From the NCBI GenBank assembly GCA_963754125.1, contig CAVWEX010000010.1, positions 54,883 to 118,882 of the forward strand: a DNA stretch of 64,000 nt, given 5' to 3'. Each line of letters starts with the position of its first letter. Within the stretch, counting starts at the first letter, position 1. This DNA is from RPQJ01 sp963754125. Lineage in GTDB: Bacteria > Pseudomonadota > Gammaproteobacteria > Steroidobacterales > Steroidobacteraceae. Positions 46,158 through 55,503 of the stretch are shown here, piece after piece. The notes below the pieces were generated by a model. That model had not been told where the DNA came from and searched no databases. It saw only the letters and a program-made list of their open reading frames with translations. The position numbers and the translations under genes were made by a program.

Positions 46158-46673
46158 ATGAGCACGGTCGTGGCAGGCAACATCCGCAGTGCGCGCGAGC
46201 GACTGTTGCAGACGCTGAGCTTCGAGCTCGGCGCATTCCTGCTGATCTCGCCGCTGTTCAGCCTGGCCACCGGCAACGGCCTGACCGAATCGTACCTGCT
46301 GATCGCCGCGCTGTCGGTCGCGGCGATGCTCTGGGCGGCGGCTTTCAACACGGTCTATGACCTCCTCGAGCACCGCTGGGCGGGGCGCGTCGCCAGCGAC
46401 CGCCCGCACGGCTGGCGCATCTTCCACGCGCTGGCACTCGAGGCGACGCAGGTGGTCGTGAGCTGTCCGCTGATCTACCTGATCACGGGCATGTCCTGGT
46501 TCGGCGCACTGATGGCCGATCTGGCGCTCACCGTGGTGTATGCGGCGTACGGCTACCTGTTCCACCTGGCCTTCGATCGGCTCCGGCCCGTTCGGGGAGC
46601 CGCGCCCGCCCGACGCGTGCAGGCCTATACTGCGGCGCGAACATCGCCACGCCTCCGGCTCCCTCGGCGCTGA
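46158..46673 (+). CDS. PACE family efflux transporter
   Basis: 171 residues with four transmembrane helices in two tandem bacterial transmembrane pairs: LSFELGAFLLISPLFSLATG, AMLWAAAFNTVYDLLEHRW, FHALALEATQVVVSCPLIYL and LMADLALTVVYAAYGYLFHL. The conserved Glu in the first helix (SFELGA) is the proton-coupling residue in AceI-type transporters. These export biocides such as chlorhexidine and short diamines. The Arg-rich tail beyond residue 145 is longer than usual. It lies between the ECF sigma and kinase genes. Confidence 0.88.
   Translation: MSTVVAGNIRSARERLLQTLSFELGAFLLISPLFSLATGNGLTESYLLIAALSVAAMLWAAAFNTVYDLLEHRWAGRVASDRPHGWRIFHALALEATQVVVSCPLIYLITGMSWFGALMADLALTVVYAAYGYLFHLAFDRLRPVRGAAPARRVQAYTAARTSPRLRLPRR
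46626..46631 (+). promoter_or_regulatory. Probable -10 box of the Ser/Thr kinase gene
   Basis: TATACTGCGGCGCG lies inside the 3' end of the PACE gene, 55 bp before the kinase ATG. The context matches the -10 boxes at 5337 and 31688. Confidence 0.4.
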
Positions 46674-46685
46674 GGATCCGTCCAC

Positions 46686-49600
46686 ATGTCGATGCTGCCG
46701 ATCGACGCTCAGTCCTGGGCCGAACTCGATCGGCTGCTCGACGAGGCGCTCGAGCGTCCCGTGGCCGAGCGCGAGGCCTGGCTCGAATCCCTGCCGTCGT
46801 CCAGCGCGGACCTGAAGGCCCAGCTGCGCGACTTGCTGTCGCGCGCGACCGCAGTCGAGACCGGGGACTACCTCGGCTCGCTGCCACAGTTCGACTGGCC
46901 GGCGGGCGACCCGGATCAGCTGCAGCCCGGCATGGAGTTCGGCCCCTACCGTCTGGTCCGCGAACTCGCCCGCGGCGGCATGGGCATGGTCTGGCTCGCC
47001 GAACGCGTCGACGGACTGTTCAGTCGACGCGTCGCACTCAAGCTGCCCAACACGACGCTGCCGAGCCGCGGGCTGGCGCGGCGCATGGCCCACGAGCGCG
47101 AGATTCTCGCGACCCTCGAACATACCGGCATTGCCCGGCTGTACGACGCGGGCGTCGCACCCGACGGCCAGCCGTACCTCGCGCTGGAATACGTCGAGGG
47201 CGTGCCCATCGACCAGTACTGCCGAGCGGGAAATTCCGCGGCCACACTCGATCTCCGCGGTCGCCTGGAACTCTTCCTGCAGGTCGCCGAGGCGGTCGCT
47301 CACGCCCACGGCCGGCAGGTCATCCACCGCGACCTCAAGCCGGCCAATATCTTCGTCACCCGGGAGGGCGTGGTCCGGCTGCTCGACTTCGGGATTGCGA
47401 AGATCCTGGATGAGGGCGAGGCACCCGACTCGCCTCTTACCCAGATCGGTGGTCGCGCCCTGACCCCGGACTACGCCTCCCCCGAACAGATCCTCGGCGG
47501 ACCGCTGACGGTCGCTACCGACGTCTATTCGCTCGGGGTCGTGCTGTACGAACTGCTGACCGGTGCTCGCCCCTATCGGCTCGAGCGCGACACTCGCGGC
47601 GCGCTCGAGGACGCGATCCTGCGCGCCGACCCGTTGCGGCCCAGCGACGTGGCCGATCCGTCGGTGCGTCGCAATCTGCGGGGCGATCTCGACACCATCG
47701 TGCTGAAGGCGATGAAGAAGGAGCCGGGCGAGCGATATGGATCCGTCGCGGAACTCATCGACGACCTGACCCGCCACCTGCAAGGGCACCCCGTCCACGC
47801 TCAAGCGGATAGCCTCTGGTACCGGGGCCGCAAATTCGTTGCACGCAATCGGGTCGCCGTCGTCGCCGCGGCCAGCACCGTCATGGCGTTCGCGGCGTTG
47901 ACGACGCTCTGGATCACGAACCTGCCGCACGACCCGGGCACGCCGCCCCTGGTCGGTGCACCCCGCATTGGAGTCCTGCCGGTCCGCAATCTCACCGGCG
48001 ACACTGCACTCGACTGGACGCGATTCGGGCTCATGAGCATGACCAGCCAGCAACTGCGTGCAGCCGGTGTCCGGGTCGTGGACGACGCCGACGTCGCGCG
48101 GCTGGCGCTCGACGCCGACCAGCACCCGGGAACCGCGGCGCCGTTGCTGGGCGACACCCTGCGCCGGACCAGCGGTGCGACACACTTGATCGACAGCCGA
48201 CTCGACCAGGACGGGACGCAGTACCGCTTGCGCGCAACGCTCTCTGACGGCCACGGCAACAACAGGAACTGGACGTTCGCGGGCCAGGACCTGAGCGAGT
48301 TGGCGCGCCGTGCGGTCGCGGCCATCGCCACGAACTTCAACGCCGAGGCGAGCGAGATCTCGGGGGACAGCTTTGTCAACGAGGCGTATGCGCGAGGCCG
48401 GGCGTTGCAGTTGCAGGGCCGCTGCCAAGACGCCCAAGCGCTCTTTTCCGCCGCCATGAGCGAGCAGCCGACGCTGATCGAGCCGCAACTCCAGTTCGCA
48501 TCCTGTGCCCGCCAGCTCGGCGATCCCGGGACGGCCGAAGAGATGCTGCGCAGGCTCCTTGCGTCGCCGGAGCCCGGCGAGGACGACATTCGCCGCGCCC
48601 GCGCACTGCTGCAACTCGGCATCGTGCTCAATCGTACCGGGCGCATCGACGAGGCGGATCGTGTTTACGCCGAAAGTGAAGCGTTGGCCCGCCGGCTGGG
48701 CGAGGAGGACCTCGTCGCGCGCGTGCTGGTCAATCGCGGCATCGTCGAGGAAGACCGCAGCAACTTCGCGCGCGCCCGCGAGCATGCCGCGCGGGCCCTC
48801 GAGGTGTTCGAGCAGGCCGGCCGGCCGGTGGTCCCCGGCAACGTCTACGCCCTGCTCGCCAATCTCGGCATCGACGAGGGTCGCCTCGACGACGCCGACC
48901 TCAACTACGAACGCGCGCTGGAGAGCTTCCGTGCGGCCGGCGATCTCGCCAACGAAGCGATGATGCTCAACAACCAGGGATTGTTGCGACGCGAGCAGGG
49001 TCGGCTCGACGAGGCCGAGGCGCTGCACCTCGCCTCCGGCGCGATCCGGGAAAGCATTGGCGACCGGCCAGGTCTCGGTCGAGTGCAGAACATGCTTGCC
49101 CAGGTCCATGCCGCCCGTGGCCGCTTCGACGATTCGCTTGCTGCCAGCGACCAGGCCCTGGCCATCGCACGCGAGACTGACGACCGGTTCTACGAGGCGG
49201 TGACCCTCTCGAGCCGGGCCGAGGCGCTCGCCGGGTTGCGGCGCTGGCCCGAGGCCAACAAGGCGTTCGGCGAGTCCGCCAGGATCTTCGACCAGCTTGG
49301 CAATCGCGCCTACGTGCTCCAGATCGAGCTGCGCCTCGCCGCGATCGATTTGGAGCAGGGCCGTTCCCGGTCTGCCCTGGAGCGGACGGAGCGCACGCTG
49401 GCCGCCGCCCGCAACGAGGCCCAGCCGATCGCCGAGGTCGAGGCACTGGCGATGCTCGGTGACATCGCCGATCGCCAGGACGATCGGGTCGCCGCGGCAA
49501 GCCACTACGAGGCGGCCATCCGCACGGCACGAGCCGCGGGTCACTCCGGCGATGTAAGCCAGTTCACGATTCAGCGTGCGGCGGTGCTGCTTGCCGACGG

Positions 49601-49817
49601 CAACACCGTGGCGGTGGAACCGCTGCTCGCGGAGCTCGAGCAGACTCCCGAAAGCTATCCGCTGCTTCGCCTGCGGGCCGCATGGGCCGCCGCCAACGGT
49701 GACGCCGCAGGTGCGGTGGACTTGATGAGGCGCTCGAGGGTGCTTGCGGGCCAACGCTGGACCGGAGCCGATGCGGAACTACTGACCCACTACGAGCAGG
49801 CGGCTGGCGGAGCGTGA
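46686..49817 (+). CDS. Serine/threonine protein kinase with TolB-like and TPR regions
   Basis: 1,043 residues. The kinase domain (about 85-375) has glycine loop ARGGMGMVW, catalytic Lys119 (RVALKLPN), VIHRDLKPAN with Asp216 and DFG 234-236, followed by PDYASPEQIL. One transmembrane helix lies at about 392-415. The outer part starts with a TolB-like segment (APRIGVLPVRNLTGDTALDW) and continues with about ten TPR-like repeats to the C-terminus. This is the standard partner of the ECF sigma gene at 45457. The signal sensed by the TPR part is unknown. Confidence 0.94.
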   Translation: MSMLPIDAQSWAELDRLLDEALERPVAEREAWLESLPSSSADLKAQLRDLLSRATAVETGDYLGSLPQFDWPAGDPDQLQPGMEFGPYRLVRELARGGMGMVWLAERVDGLFSRRVALKLPNTTLPSRGLARRMAHEREILATLEHTGIARLYDAGVAPDGQPYLALEYVEGVPIDQYCRAGNSAATLDLRGRLELFLQVAEAVAHAHGRQVIHRDLKPANIFVTREGVVRLLDFGIAKILDEGEAPDSPLTQIGGRALTPDYASPEQILGGPLTVATDVYSLGVVLYELLTGARPYRLERDTRGALEDAILRADPLRPSDVADPSVRRNLRGDLDTIVLKAMKKEPGERYGSVAELIDDLTRHLQGHPVHAQADSLWYRGRKFVARNRVAVVAAASTVMAFAALTTLWITNLPHDPGTPPLVGAPRIGVLPVRNLTGDTALDWTRFGLMSMTSQQLRAAGVRVVDDADVARLALDADQHPGTAAPLLGDTLRRTSGATHLIDSRLDQDGTQYRLRATLSDGHGNNRNWTFAGQDLSELARRAVAAIATNFNAEASEISGDSFVNEAYARGRALQLQGRCQDAQALFSAAMSEQPTLIEPQLQFASCARQLGDPGTAEEMLRRLLASPEPGEDDIRRARALLQLGIVLNRTGRIDEADRVYAESEALARRLGEEDLVARVLVNRGIVEEDRSNFARAREHAARALEVFEQAGRPVVPGNVYALLANLGIDEGRLDDADLNYERALESFRAAGDLANEAMMLNNQGLLRREQGRLDEAEALHLASGAIRESIGDRPGLGRVQNMLAQVHAARGRFDDSLAASDQALAIARETDDRFYEAVTLSSRAEALAGLRRWPEANKAFGESARIFDQLGNRAYVLQIELRLAAIDLEQGRSRSALERTERTLAAARNEAQPIAEVEALAMLGDIADRQDDRVAAASHYEAAIRTARAAGHSGDVSQFTIQRAAVLLADGNTVAVEPLLAELEQTPESYPLLRLRAAWAAANGDAAGAVDLMRRSRVLAGQRWTGADAELLTHYEQAAGGA

Positions 49818-49859
49818 CATGATGGGTGTGTTCCATCCCTGATTACTGGAGATGCTGTC

Positions 49860-50867
49860 ATGCACGCGCTCGTCAATCACCAGTTCAAGCTCGCCAAACG
49901 CCCCGTCGGCATGGTCCAGCGCAGCGACTTCGAGTACACCGAGGGGCCGGTCCCCGAGCCGGGTGAGGGCGAGGTGCTGGTGAAGATCCTCTACATCTCG
50001 CTCGACCCCGCGATGCGCGGATGGATGAACGAGGGCAAGTCCTACATCCCGCCGGTCGGGATCGGCGAGGTGATGCGCGCCGGCGCGGTGGGACGCGTCA
50101 TCACCTCGCGCGACCCGGGTATTGCCGTCGGTGACCACGTGGTCGGCGTCCTCGGCGTGCAGGAGTACGCCGTCGCCAGGGCGAAGGGCCTGACCAAGGT
50201 GGATCCCAGGCTGGTTCCGCTGCCCGTGTACCTCGGAACCCTCGGCATGCCGGGCATGACCGCGTATTTCGGATTGCTGGACGTCGGGCAGCCGAAGAGC
50301 GGCGAGACGGTCGTCGTCTCGGGCGCCGCCGGCGCCGTGGGGCAGGTGGTCGGCCAGATCGCGAAGATCAAGGGTTGTCGCGTGGTCGGCATCGCCGGCG
50401 GACCCGACAAATGCGACTACCTGCGCTCGATCGGCTTCGATGCCGCCATCGACTACAAGCACGAGGACGTGAAGGCTGCGCTCAAGCAGCATTGCCCGAA
50501 AGGCGTCGACGTCTACTTCGACAACGTCGGCGGAGAGATCCTCGACGCCGTGCTGACGCAGCTTGCGATGCGCGCCCGCATCGTCATCTGCGGAGCCATC
50601 TCGCAGTACAACGAAGCGAAAATGAAGGGTCCGAGCAATTACATGTCGCTGCTCGTCAACCGCGCGAGCATGACGGGCATGGTGGTCTTCGACTACGCCA
50701 GCCGCTACGCCGAGGCGGCGCGTGAGATGGCCGGCTGGATGGCAACGGGACAGCTCAAGAGCCGCGAGGACGTCGTCGACGGACTGGAGACCTTTCCGGA
50801 CACTTTGCTGAGGCTGTTCAAGGGCGAGAACACCGGGAAACTCGTGTTGAAGGTCGCGGACGGCTAG
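49860..50867 (+). CDS. NADP-dependent alkenal/curcumin reductase-type MDR protein
   Basis: 335 residues. A zinc-free medium-chain reductase: GEVLVKILYISLDPAMRGWM, the NADP motif VVVSGAAGAVGQVVGQIAK, GIAGGPDKCDYL and DVYFDNVGGEILDAVL. This pattern is that of the YncB/CurA and leukotriene B4 dehydrogenase group, which reduces activated C=C bonds with NADPH. ATG 49860 follows TGGAGATGC. It is a stand-alone gene converging on the Rieske fusion gene. Confidence 0.9.
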   Translation: MHALVNHQFKLAKRPVGMVQRSDFEYTEGPVPEPGEGEVLVKILYISLDPAMRGWMNEGKSYIPPVGIGEVMRAGAVGRVITSRDPGIAVGDHVVGVLGVQEYAVARAKGLTKVDPRLVPLPVYLGTLGMPGMTAYFGLLDVGQPKSGETVVVSGAAGAVGQVVGQIAKIKGCRVVGIAGGPDKCDYLRSIGFDAAIDYKHEDVKAALKQHCPKGVDVYFDNVGGEILDAVLTQLAMRARIVICGAISQYNEAKMKGPSNYMSLLVNRASMTGMVVFDYASRYAEAAREMAGWMATGQLKSREDVVDGLETFPDTLLRLFKGENTGKLVLKVADG

Positions 50868-50890
50868 CGGGACTCCAGACACGGGCGTGC

Positions 50891-52027
50891 TCAGTCGTCC
50901 GTTGTCGCCCGATCCACCGTCGAGGGCTGCACGCCATCGCCGAGCCCGTGTCCCTTGCGCCCTCCGCGACAGAGTGCGGCCGCGCCCAGCGTGCCCTTGA
51001 TCATCAGGCCGGCCGTATCCACGCAGCGACTCACCAGCGCCGCGGCACCTTCGTGGAGGCTTGCGGACTCACGCACGTAGCGCTCGTTGTTCTCCATGTC
51101 CTCGGCACTCCATCCCCGGGAGTGTGCAACGTAAGGAAACTGCGGAAACTGGCAACCGACCTCGGCGAAGAAGCCGAGCATCTGGCCCGCGACCGCCTGC
51201 ACGTTGTCCTGCCCGCCGGTGATGATGAATCCGGCGACCTTGTCGCGCAGCAGGTGCCGGTTGGCGATCGTTTCCTGGTTCTGGATGCAGTTCATGCGCT
51301 CGACCATCTTGTAGTAGAGGCTGCTCGCACCGCCCCACCGGATCGGCGTCGAAACGATGACTACGTCGGCCCAGTGCACGACGCCCTCGTAGACCTGTTC
51401 CATCTGGTCGTCTGCGTCCAGCTGCGTGATCGAGCAGGGCCAGGTACAGGCGCGGGACGACTTCGAGTAGAAGCCTTCGCACTCGCGAAACTTGAGGTTG
51501 CGGACCGCGATCAGCCTGGTTTCGCACTTCAGTGTCTGCGCTGCGTGGCGCAATGCGAACTCCAGCAGATCCTCGGAGGTGCTGTAGCGCGGCTGGCCGG
51601 CGGTCATCGTGGTGGTCGATAGGCCGAGCACGCGGACGGGGCCGTCCGCACGCTGGGGCTTGCGGGCCAGCGGATGCGGCTCGTGGGCCTTGCGGGATCG
51701 CCGGGTCGCGGCCTCGCGCCGGACGAGCACGCGGCCGTCCTCGACACGGACCTCGTGAGCAGGAACGCGATCCGCCTCGTAGCCGGGCTCGCCTTCTCCG
51801 GTCCGGCAGTGGAACTTCCAGTAGTGCCACGGGCAGACGACGTAGTCGCCGTCGAGTCTGCCCTCGCCCAGCGGTCCGCCGACGTGATTGCAGACGCCAG
51901 AGATCGCGCTGAATTCTCCGTCCTTGCAGACCAGCGCGATCCGAGTGCGACCCAGCAGCACCTGCTGCAGGGGTTTGCGCCGCAACTCGTCCGCTGCCCC
52001 GACGTCGATCCAGGACCCTGGTTGCAT
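50891..52027 (-). CDS. Rieske [2Fe-2S] - flavodoxin-like reductase fusion
   Basis: 378 residues. The N-terminal Rieske domain (about 5-105) has both ligand pairs: Cys46-x-His48 (VCNHVGGPLGEG) and Cys65-x2-His68 (CPWHYWKF). A linker leads to a flavodoxin-like NAD(P)H-dependent FMN reductase domain (about 130-335): VRVLGLSTTTMTAG, WADVVIVSTPIRWGGASSLY, GFIITGGQDNVQAVAGQML. One polypeptide thus joins an iron-sulfur cluster to an FMN reductase, an uncommon combination. It probably passes electrons internally; the substrate is unknown. It lies 51 bp downstream of the amidohydrolase gene. Confidence 0.87.
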   Translation of the reverse strand: MQPGSWIDVGAADELRRKPLQQVLLGRTRIALVCKDGEFSAISGVCNHVGGPLGEGRLDGDYVVCPWHYWKFHCRTGEGEPGYEADRVPAHEVRVEDGRVLVRREAATRRSRKAHEPHPLARKPQRADGPVRVLGLSTTTMTAGQPRYSTSEDLLEFALRHAAQTLKCETRLIAVRNLKFRECEGFYSKSSRACTWPCSITQLDADDQMEQVYEGVVHWADVVIVSTPIRWGGASSLYYKMVERMNCIQNQETIANRHLLRDKVAGFIITGGQDNVQAVAGQMLGFFAEVGCQFPQFPYVAHSRGWSAEDMENNERYVRESASLHEGAAALVSRCVDTAGLMIKGTLGAAALCRGGRKGHGLGDGVQPSTVDRATTDD

Positions 52028-52078
52028 GCGACTTCCCCCTGATTCGGCGGATCGATCGGGCTGCGGGTGACGGGTTAC

Positions 52079-53756
52079 TTACGGCGCGGTGTACACGGGC
52101 TCGCCATCCACCCACGTGGACACCACCTTGATCGTGGGCAGGCGTGCCGCGTCCACGGCAAGCGGATCGGCGTCGAGCAGCACGAAGTCCGCACGCAGGC
52201 CGGGCGCGAGGCGGCCGATCTCCGCTTCCGTGAAACCCGCCCACGCCGCATCGGCCGTGAACCCGCGCAGCGCCTCGGCGGGGGTGAGCTTCTGGTCGGG
52301 CAGCCAGCCGCCGGGCGGCTGGCCCGCGAGGTCCTGGCGCGTAACCGCTGCATAGAGGCCGAGCCGCGGATCCGCCGACTCGACGGGGAAGTCCGAGCCA
52401 AGCGCGAGCCGTACGTTCGACTGCAGGAAGCGGCGCCACGCGTAGGCGCCCGCGAGCCGCTCGCGACCGACGCGCGACTCGGCCCACGGCATGTCGGACG
52501 TGGCGTGCGTGGGCTGCATCGAGGCGATCACGTGCAGTTGCTCGAAGCGCGGGATGTCGGCGAGCGTCGCAACCTGCGCGTGCTCGATGCGCCAGCGGTG
52601 ATCGCTGCGCGCGGCCTCGCCGAGCACCGCGGCGTAGTCGTCGAGCACGAGGCGGTTGCCGCGGTCGCCGATGGCGTGCGTGGCCACCTGCACGCCGCAG
52701 CGGTGGGCCTTGCGCATGCCTTCGAGCAGCTGCTCCGGCGGCGTGACGAGCAGGCCGCGATTGCCGTGGTCGTCGCTGTAGGGCTCGAGCAGCGCGGCGC
52801 CGCGCGAACCGAGCGCGCCGTCGGCATAGAACTTCACGCCCGCCATGCTCACGCGACCCGACGAGTGACGGTACGGTCCCTCGACTGCACAGCTGTTCGA
52901 GTGCAGCCGCATCTCCATCCGCGTAGGCGACCACCCGCAGCGTGAGCCGGCCGTCGTCGGCGAAGCGCCGGTAGAGGTCGAGATCGGCAACGGAGGTGCC
53001 CATGTCGTGCACGCCCGTGAGGCCGAAGCGGGCCGCCGCCGCGAGTGCGCGCTGCAGCGCCTCGGCGCGGAACGCCTCGTCCGGTGGCGGCACGACGTCG
53101 TCCACGAGGCGCGCGGCGGCATCGACGAACACGCCGGTGGGCCGACCGTCCGCGCGGAGGATCTGTCCGCCGTCCGGCTGCCAGTCGCCCGCGAGGTCGC
53201 GCGCGACGCGACGCAGCGCCGCGGAGTTGGCCCAACCGGCGTGACCGTCCACGCGCTCGAGCCACACGGGCCGGTCAGGAAAGGCCGCGTCGAGGTCGGC
53301 CGCCGTCGGGAAGGATTTCTCCGGCCAGTCGTTCTGGTCCCAGCCGCGGCCGAGCAGCCACGCGCCTTCCGGCAACTCCGCGGCGAAGGCCTTGAGGCGC
53401 GCGACGACTTCCGCCTTGCTGCGCGCGCCGACGAGATCGGCGCGCATGAGCGCGTAACCGAGTCCCATCAGGTGGGCGTGGGCGTCGATCAGGCCCGGCA
53501 CGACAGTGGCACCGCGTGCGTCGTGCACCGTCGCGCCCGCGACTTTCGCCATGACTTCGTCCCGGCTGCCTACGGCGACGAGGCGACCGTTCGCGTCCCA
53601 GGCGAGGGCCTCGGCGACCGCCCGGCCGTCGGCCAGCGTGTGGATGCGGGCATTGACGAGGACGCCGCCACCGGCTGCCTCAACGGCGGACGCGGGCGCG
53701 CCGGCGAGCAGCAGGTTGGCGAACACGGCGATAAGAGCGGGTTTGGAGCTGCGCAT
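52079..53756 (-). CDS. Exported amidohydrolase, YtcJ-like (frameshift near 52900)
   Basis: Repaired length about 558 residues. Signal peptide (ALIAVFANLLLAGAPASA), then an Amidohydro_3 enzyme: metal motif VPGLIDAHAHLMGLGYAL, GRGWDQNDWP, FGLTGVHDMGTSVADLDLY. The frame slips around ALEQLC and resumes at VEGPYRHSSGRVSMAGVKF. Later metal ligands are in VATHAIGDRGNRLVLD, RIEHAQVA and LALGSDFPVESADPRLG. It hydrolyses an unknown amide or ester, probably in the periplasm. Cotranscription with the Rieske fusion is likely. Confidence 0.88.
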
Positions 53757-53863
53757 GGTCGCCGGATTGTATGCGCTCGCGCAGCGCTGCTGCGCGCGAG
53801 CGTAAATCATGAGATTCTTTCCAAGCCCACGCGCAGACTGCCGCATCCCGCTGGAGGACCCCC

Positions 53864-54256
53864 ATGACCCGATTGCTCGAACTCGTTGTCTACATGACCC
53901 TGCTGACCTGGATCTCGATCATGCTCGGCGCGATGCTGCGCAACCGCGAATGGACGCTGGAGGGCATGAAAGTCGGCCTGAGCAACCGCGAGCACCTGCC
54001 CGAGGCCACCGCGCTGGGCGGCCGCGCGGAACGGGCCGCGGCGAACACCAAGGAGAACTTCATCCTGTTCGCTGCGCTGGCGCTGACGGCCCAGCTGGCC
54101 GGTCTCGGCGAGCAGGCGACGGCCGGTGCCGCCGTGTTCTTCTGGGCGCGGGTGGTCTATCTGCCCGTGTACCTGATCGGCATCACCTATGTTCGCAGCG
54201 CCATCTGGGGCGTGGGCATCGTCGGGCTGGCAATGATGGTGCTGGCGCTGATCTGA
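53864..54256 (+). CDS. MAPEG family membrane protein
   Basis: 130 residues, four transmembrane helices: LLELVVYMTLLTWISIMLGA, NFILFAALALTAQLAGL, AAVFFWARVVYLPVYLIGIT and AIWGVGIVGLAMMVLALI. The cytosolic loop GGRAERAAANTKENF and RVVYLPVY are MAPEG signatures. Eukaryotic members are glutathione transferases; bacterial roles are mostly unknown. The ATG follows CTGGAGGACCCCC. Confidence 0.9.
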   Translation: MTRLLELVVYMTLLTWISIMLGAMLRNREWTLEGMKVGLSNREHLPEATALGGRAERAAANTKENFILFAALALTAQLAGLGEQATAGAAVFFWARVVYLPVYLIGITYVRSAIWGVGIVGLAMMVLALI

Positions 54257-54290
54257 CCTCGTCGCCGCTCAGGATCGCCGCTGCGCACGC

Positions 54291-54904
54291 TCAGGCACGG
54301 GGCCTGCGCGCGCGCCGGACCGTCTTGCGTGGCTTGCTTCGCGTGGCTCGAGGGGCCCGGGCACGGGTCTTGACCTTCGCCTTCGCCTTCGCCTTTGGCC
54401 TTCGTCTTGGCCTTGGCCGGCTATGGCTTGGCCTTGCGGCGTCGCGCTGCCTTGCTGGCTTTGGCGGGCTTCGCCGCATCACGGCTGCACGACCGCCTTG
54501 CGCACGTCGCCAGCCGCGCCCTTGAGCGCCGTCACCGCCCGGGCAAGGTCATCGACGATGCGATGACGTGCCGCCTGTATCACTTCGGCCTGCAGGCGCG
54601 CGAAGTCCCGCGCGGTCTCCGTGTACGACAGCCGTTCGATCTGCGCCGCGGCGTCGGTGAGCGCCGAGGTGACGATGTCGGCCTGCAGCTCGATCAGGTT
54701 CTGCGCCGCACCGTGCGACACCTCGTTGACACGCAGACCCGACTTCGCCAGCGCCCGTACGCGCTGGTTCAGCGACTTGATCCGTGACGCCGACGACCGG
54801 GCGGCTTCGCGTGCCGCCTTCACCTGCGACTGGCGCAGGCTCTTCATGAGATCGACCAGACCTTCGCGCTGCTCGGCGATGAACTCGCTCAGATGGGCAA
54901 TCAT
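54291..54904 (-). CDS. Second phasin-like protein with basic repeat tail (frame breaks near 54480 and 54430)
   Basis: ATG 54904 follows GGAGGAAAGG. The phasin part (142 residues) shares RIKSLNQRVRALAKSGLRV, NLIELQADIVTSALTDAA and RHRIVDDLARAVTALKGAAG with the phasin at 10872-11423. The frame ends at a TGA at 54479. A neighbouring frame continues AAKPAKASKAARRRKAKP and then another gives KAKAKVKTRARAPRATRSKP to 54291, all typical of PhaF-like Lys/Ala/Pro tails. Two extra bases in the repetitive AAGGCG tract would join them. If the TGA is real the protein simply lacks a tail. Confidence 0.72.
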
Positions 54905-55098
54905 CCGCCTTTCCTCCGCTCGTGGTTCCCGGGGCCTCGCTTCAAGCGCAAACATACGCCGCTGCAGGCTCGCGGTCAATCGCCCAGCGCCGATGCGGTC
55001 GGCGTCCGGGGTCGCCGCAGCAAATGGTGCGGCGCAAAAGGGGTCAGGGCCGATGATCGCTTACCATCCAACCGATCCCGCCAAAAGAACCCTCGACG

Positions 55099-55470
55099 AT
55101 GCGCCGCTACCTGCTCCCGATTGTTCTTTGCGTTGCGGCGTTCATGATGCCGTTGCTGGCGCTCGAACCGAGGCTGGGGCCGGCCGTGCTGGTCGGTGGC
55201 GGCGTGTCTCCCATCGGCGATCCCCCGGCGGCCGACGAGCCGTTCAGTTTCCTGCCGCGGATCACGCAGCCGATCCTGATGCTGAGCGGCCGCTCGGACC
55301 TGCAGTTCAGCCAGGAGTCGCAGGAGGCGATGCTGCGCCTGCTCGGCACCCCGGACGATCGCAAGGAGCGCGTGCTGTTCGACGCGGGTCATGGTTGGTT
55401 GGCACCAGGGCCAATTCGTCCGCCTGACCCTCGACTGGTTCGACCAGCACGCTCGCCCCGACGTCGTAAC
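55099..55470 (+). pseudogene. Alpha/beta-hydrolase C-terminal remnant
   Basis: The frame opens with a hydrophobic start (LLPIVLCVAAFMMPLLALEP) and continues RLGPAVLVGGGVSP, FLPRITQPILMLSGRSDLQF and AMLRLLGTPDD, then FDAGHGW. A shift near 55395 leads to QFVRLTLDWFDQHARPDVV. These blocks match only the C-terminal third of large hydrolases often fused to or found beside Ser/Thr kinases, ending with the acid (GRSD) and His (AGHG) of the triad. The N-terminal two thirds with the nucleophile Ser are missing, so it is probably a gene remnant, even allowing for sequence error. Confidence 0.65.
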
Positions 55471-55503
55471 AGCGCACGGGAACCACCTTCGAAGGCGCGA
55501 CGT

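Noticed and set aside
54291..54482. Independent 63-residue basic protein
   Set aside because: Better explained as the frame-shifted Lys/Arg/Ala/Pro tail of the adjacent phasin.
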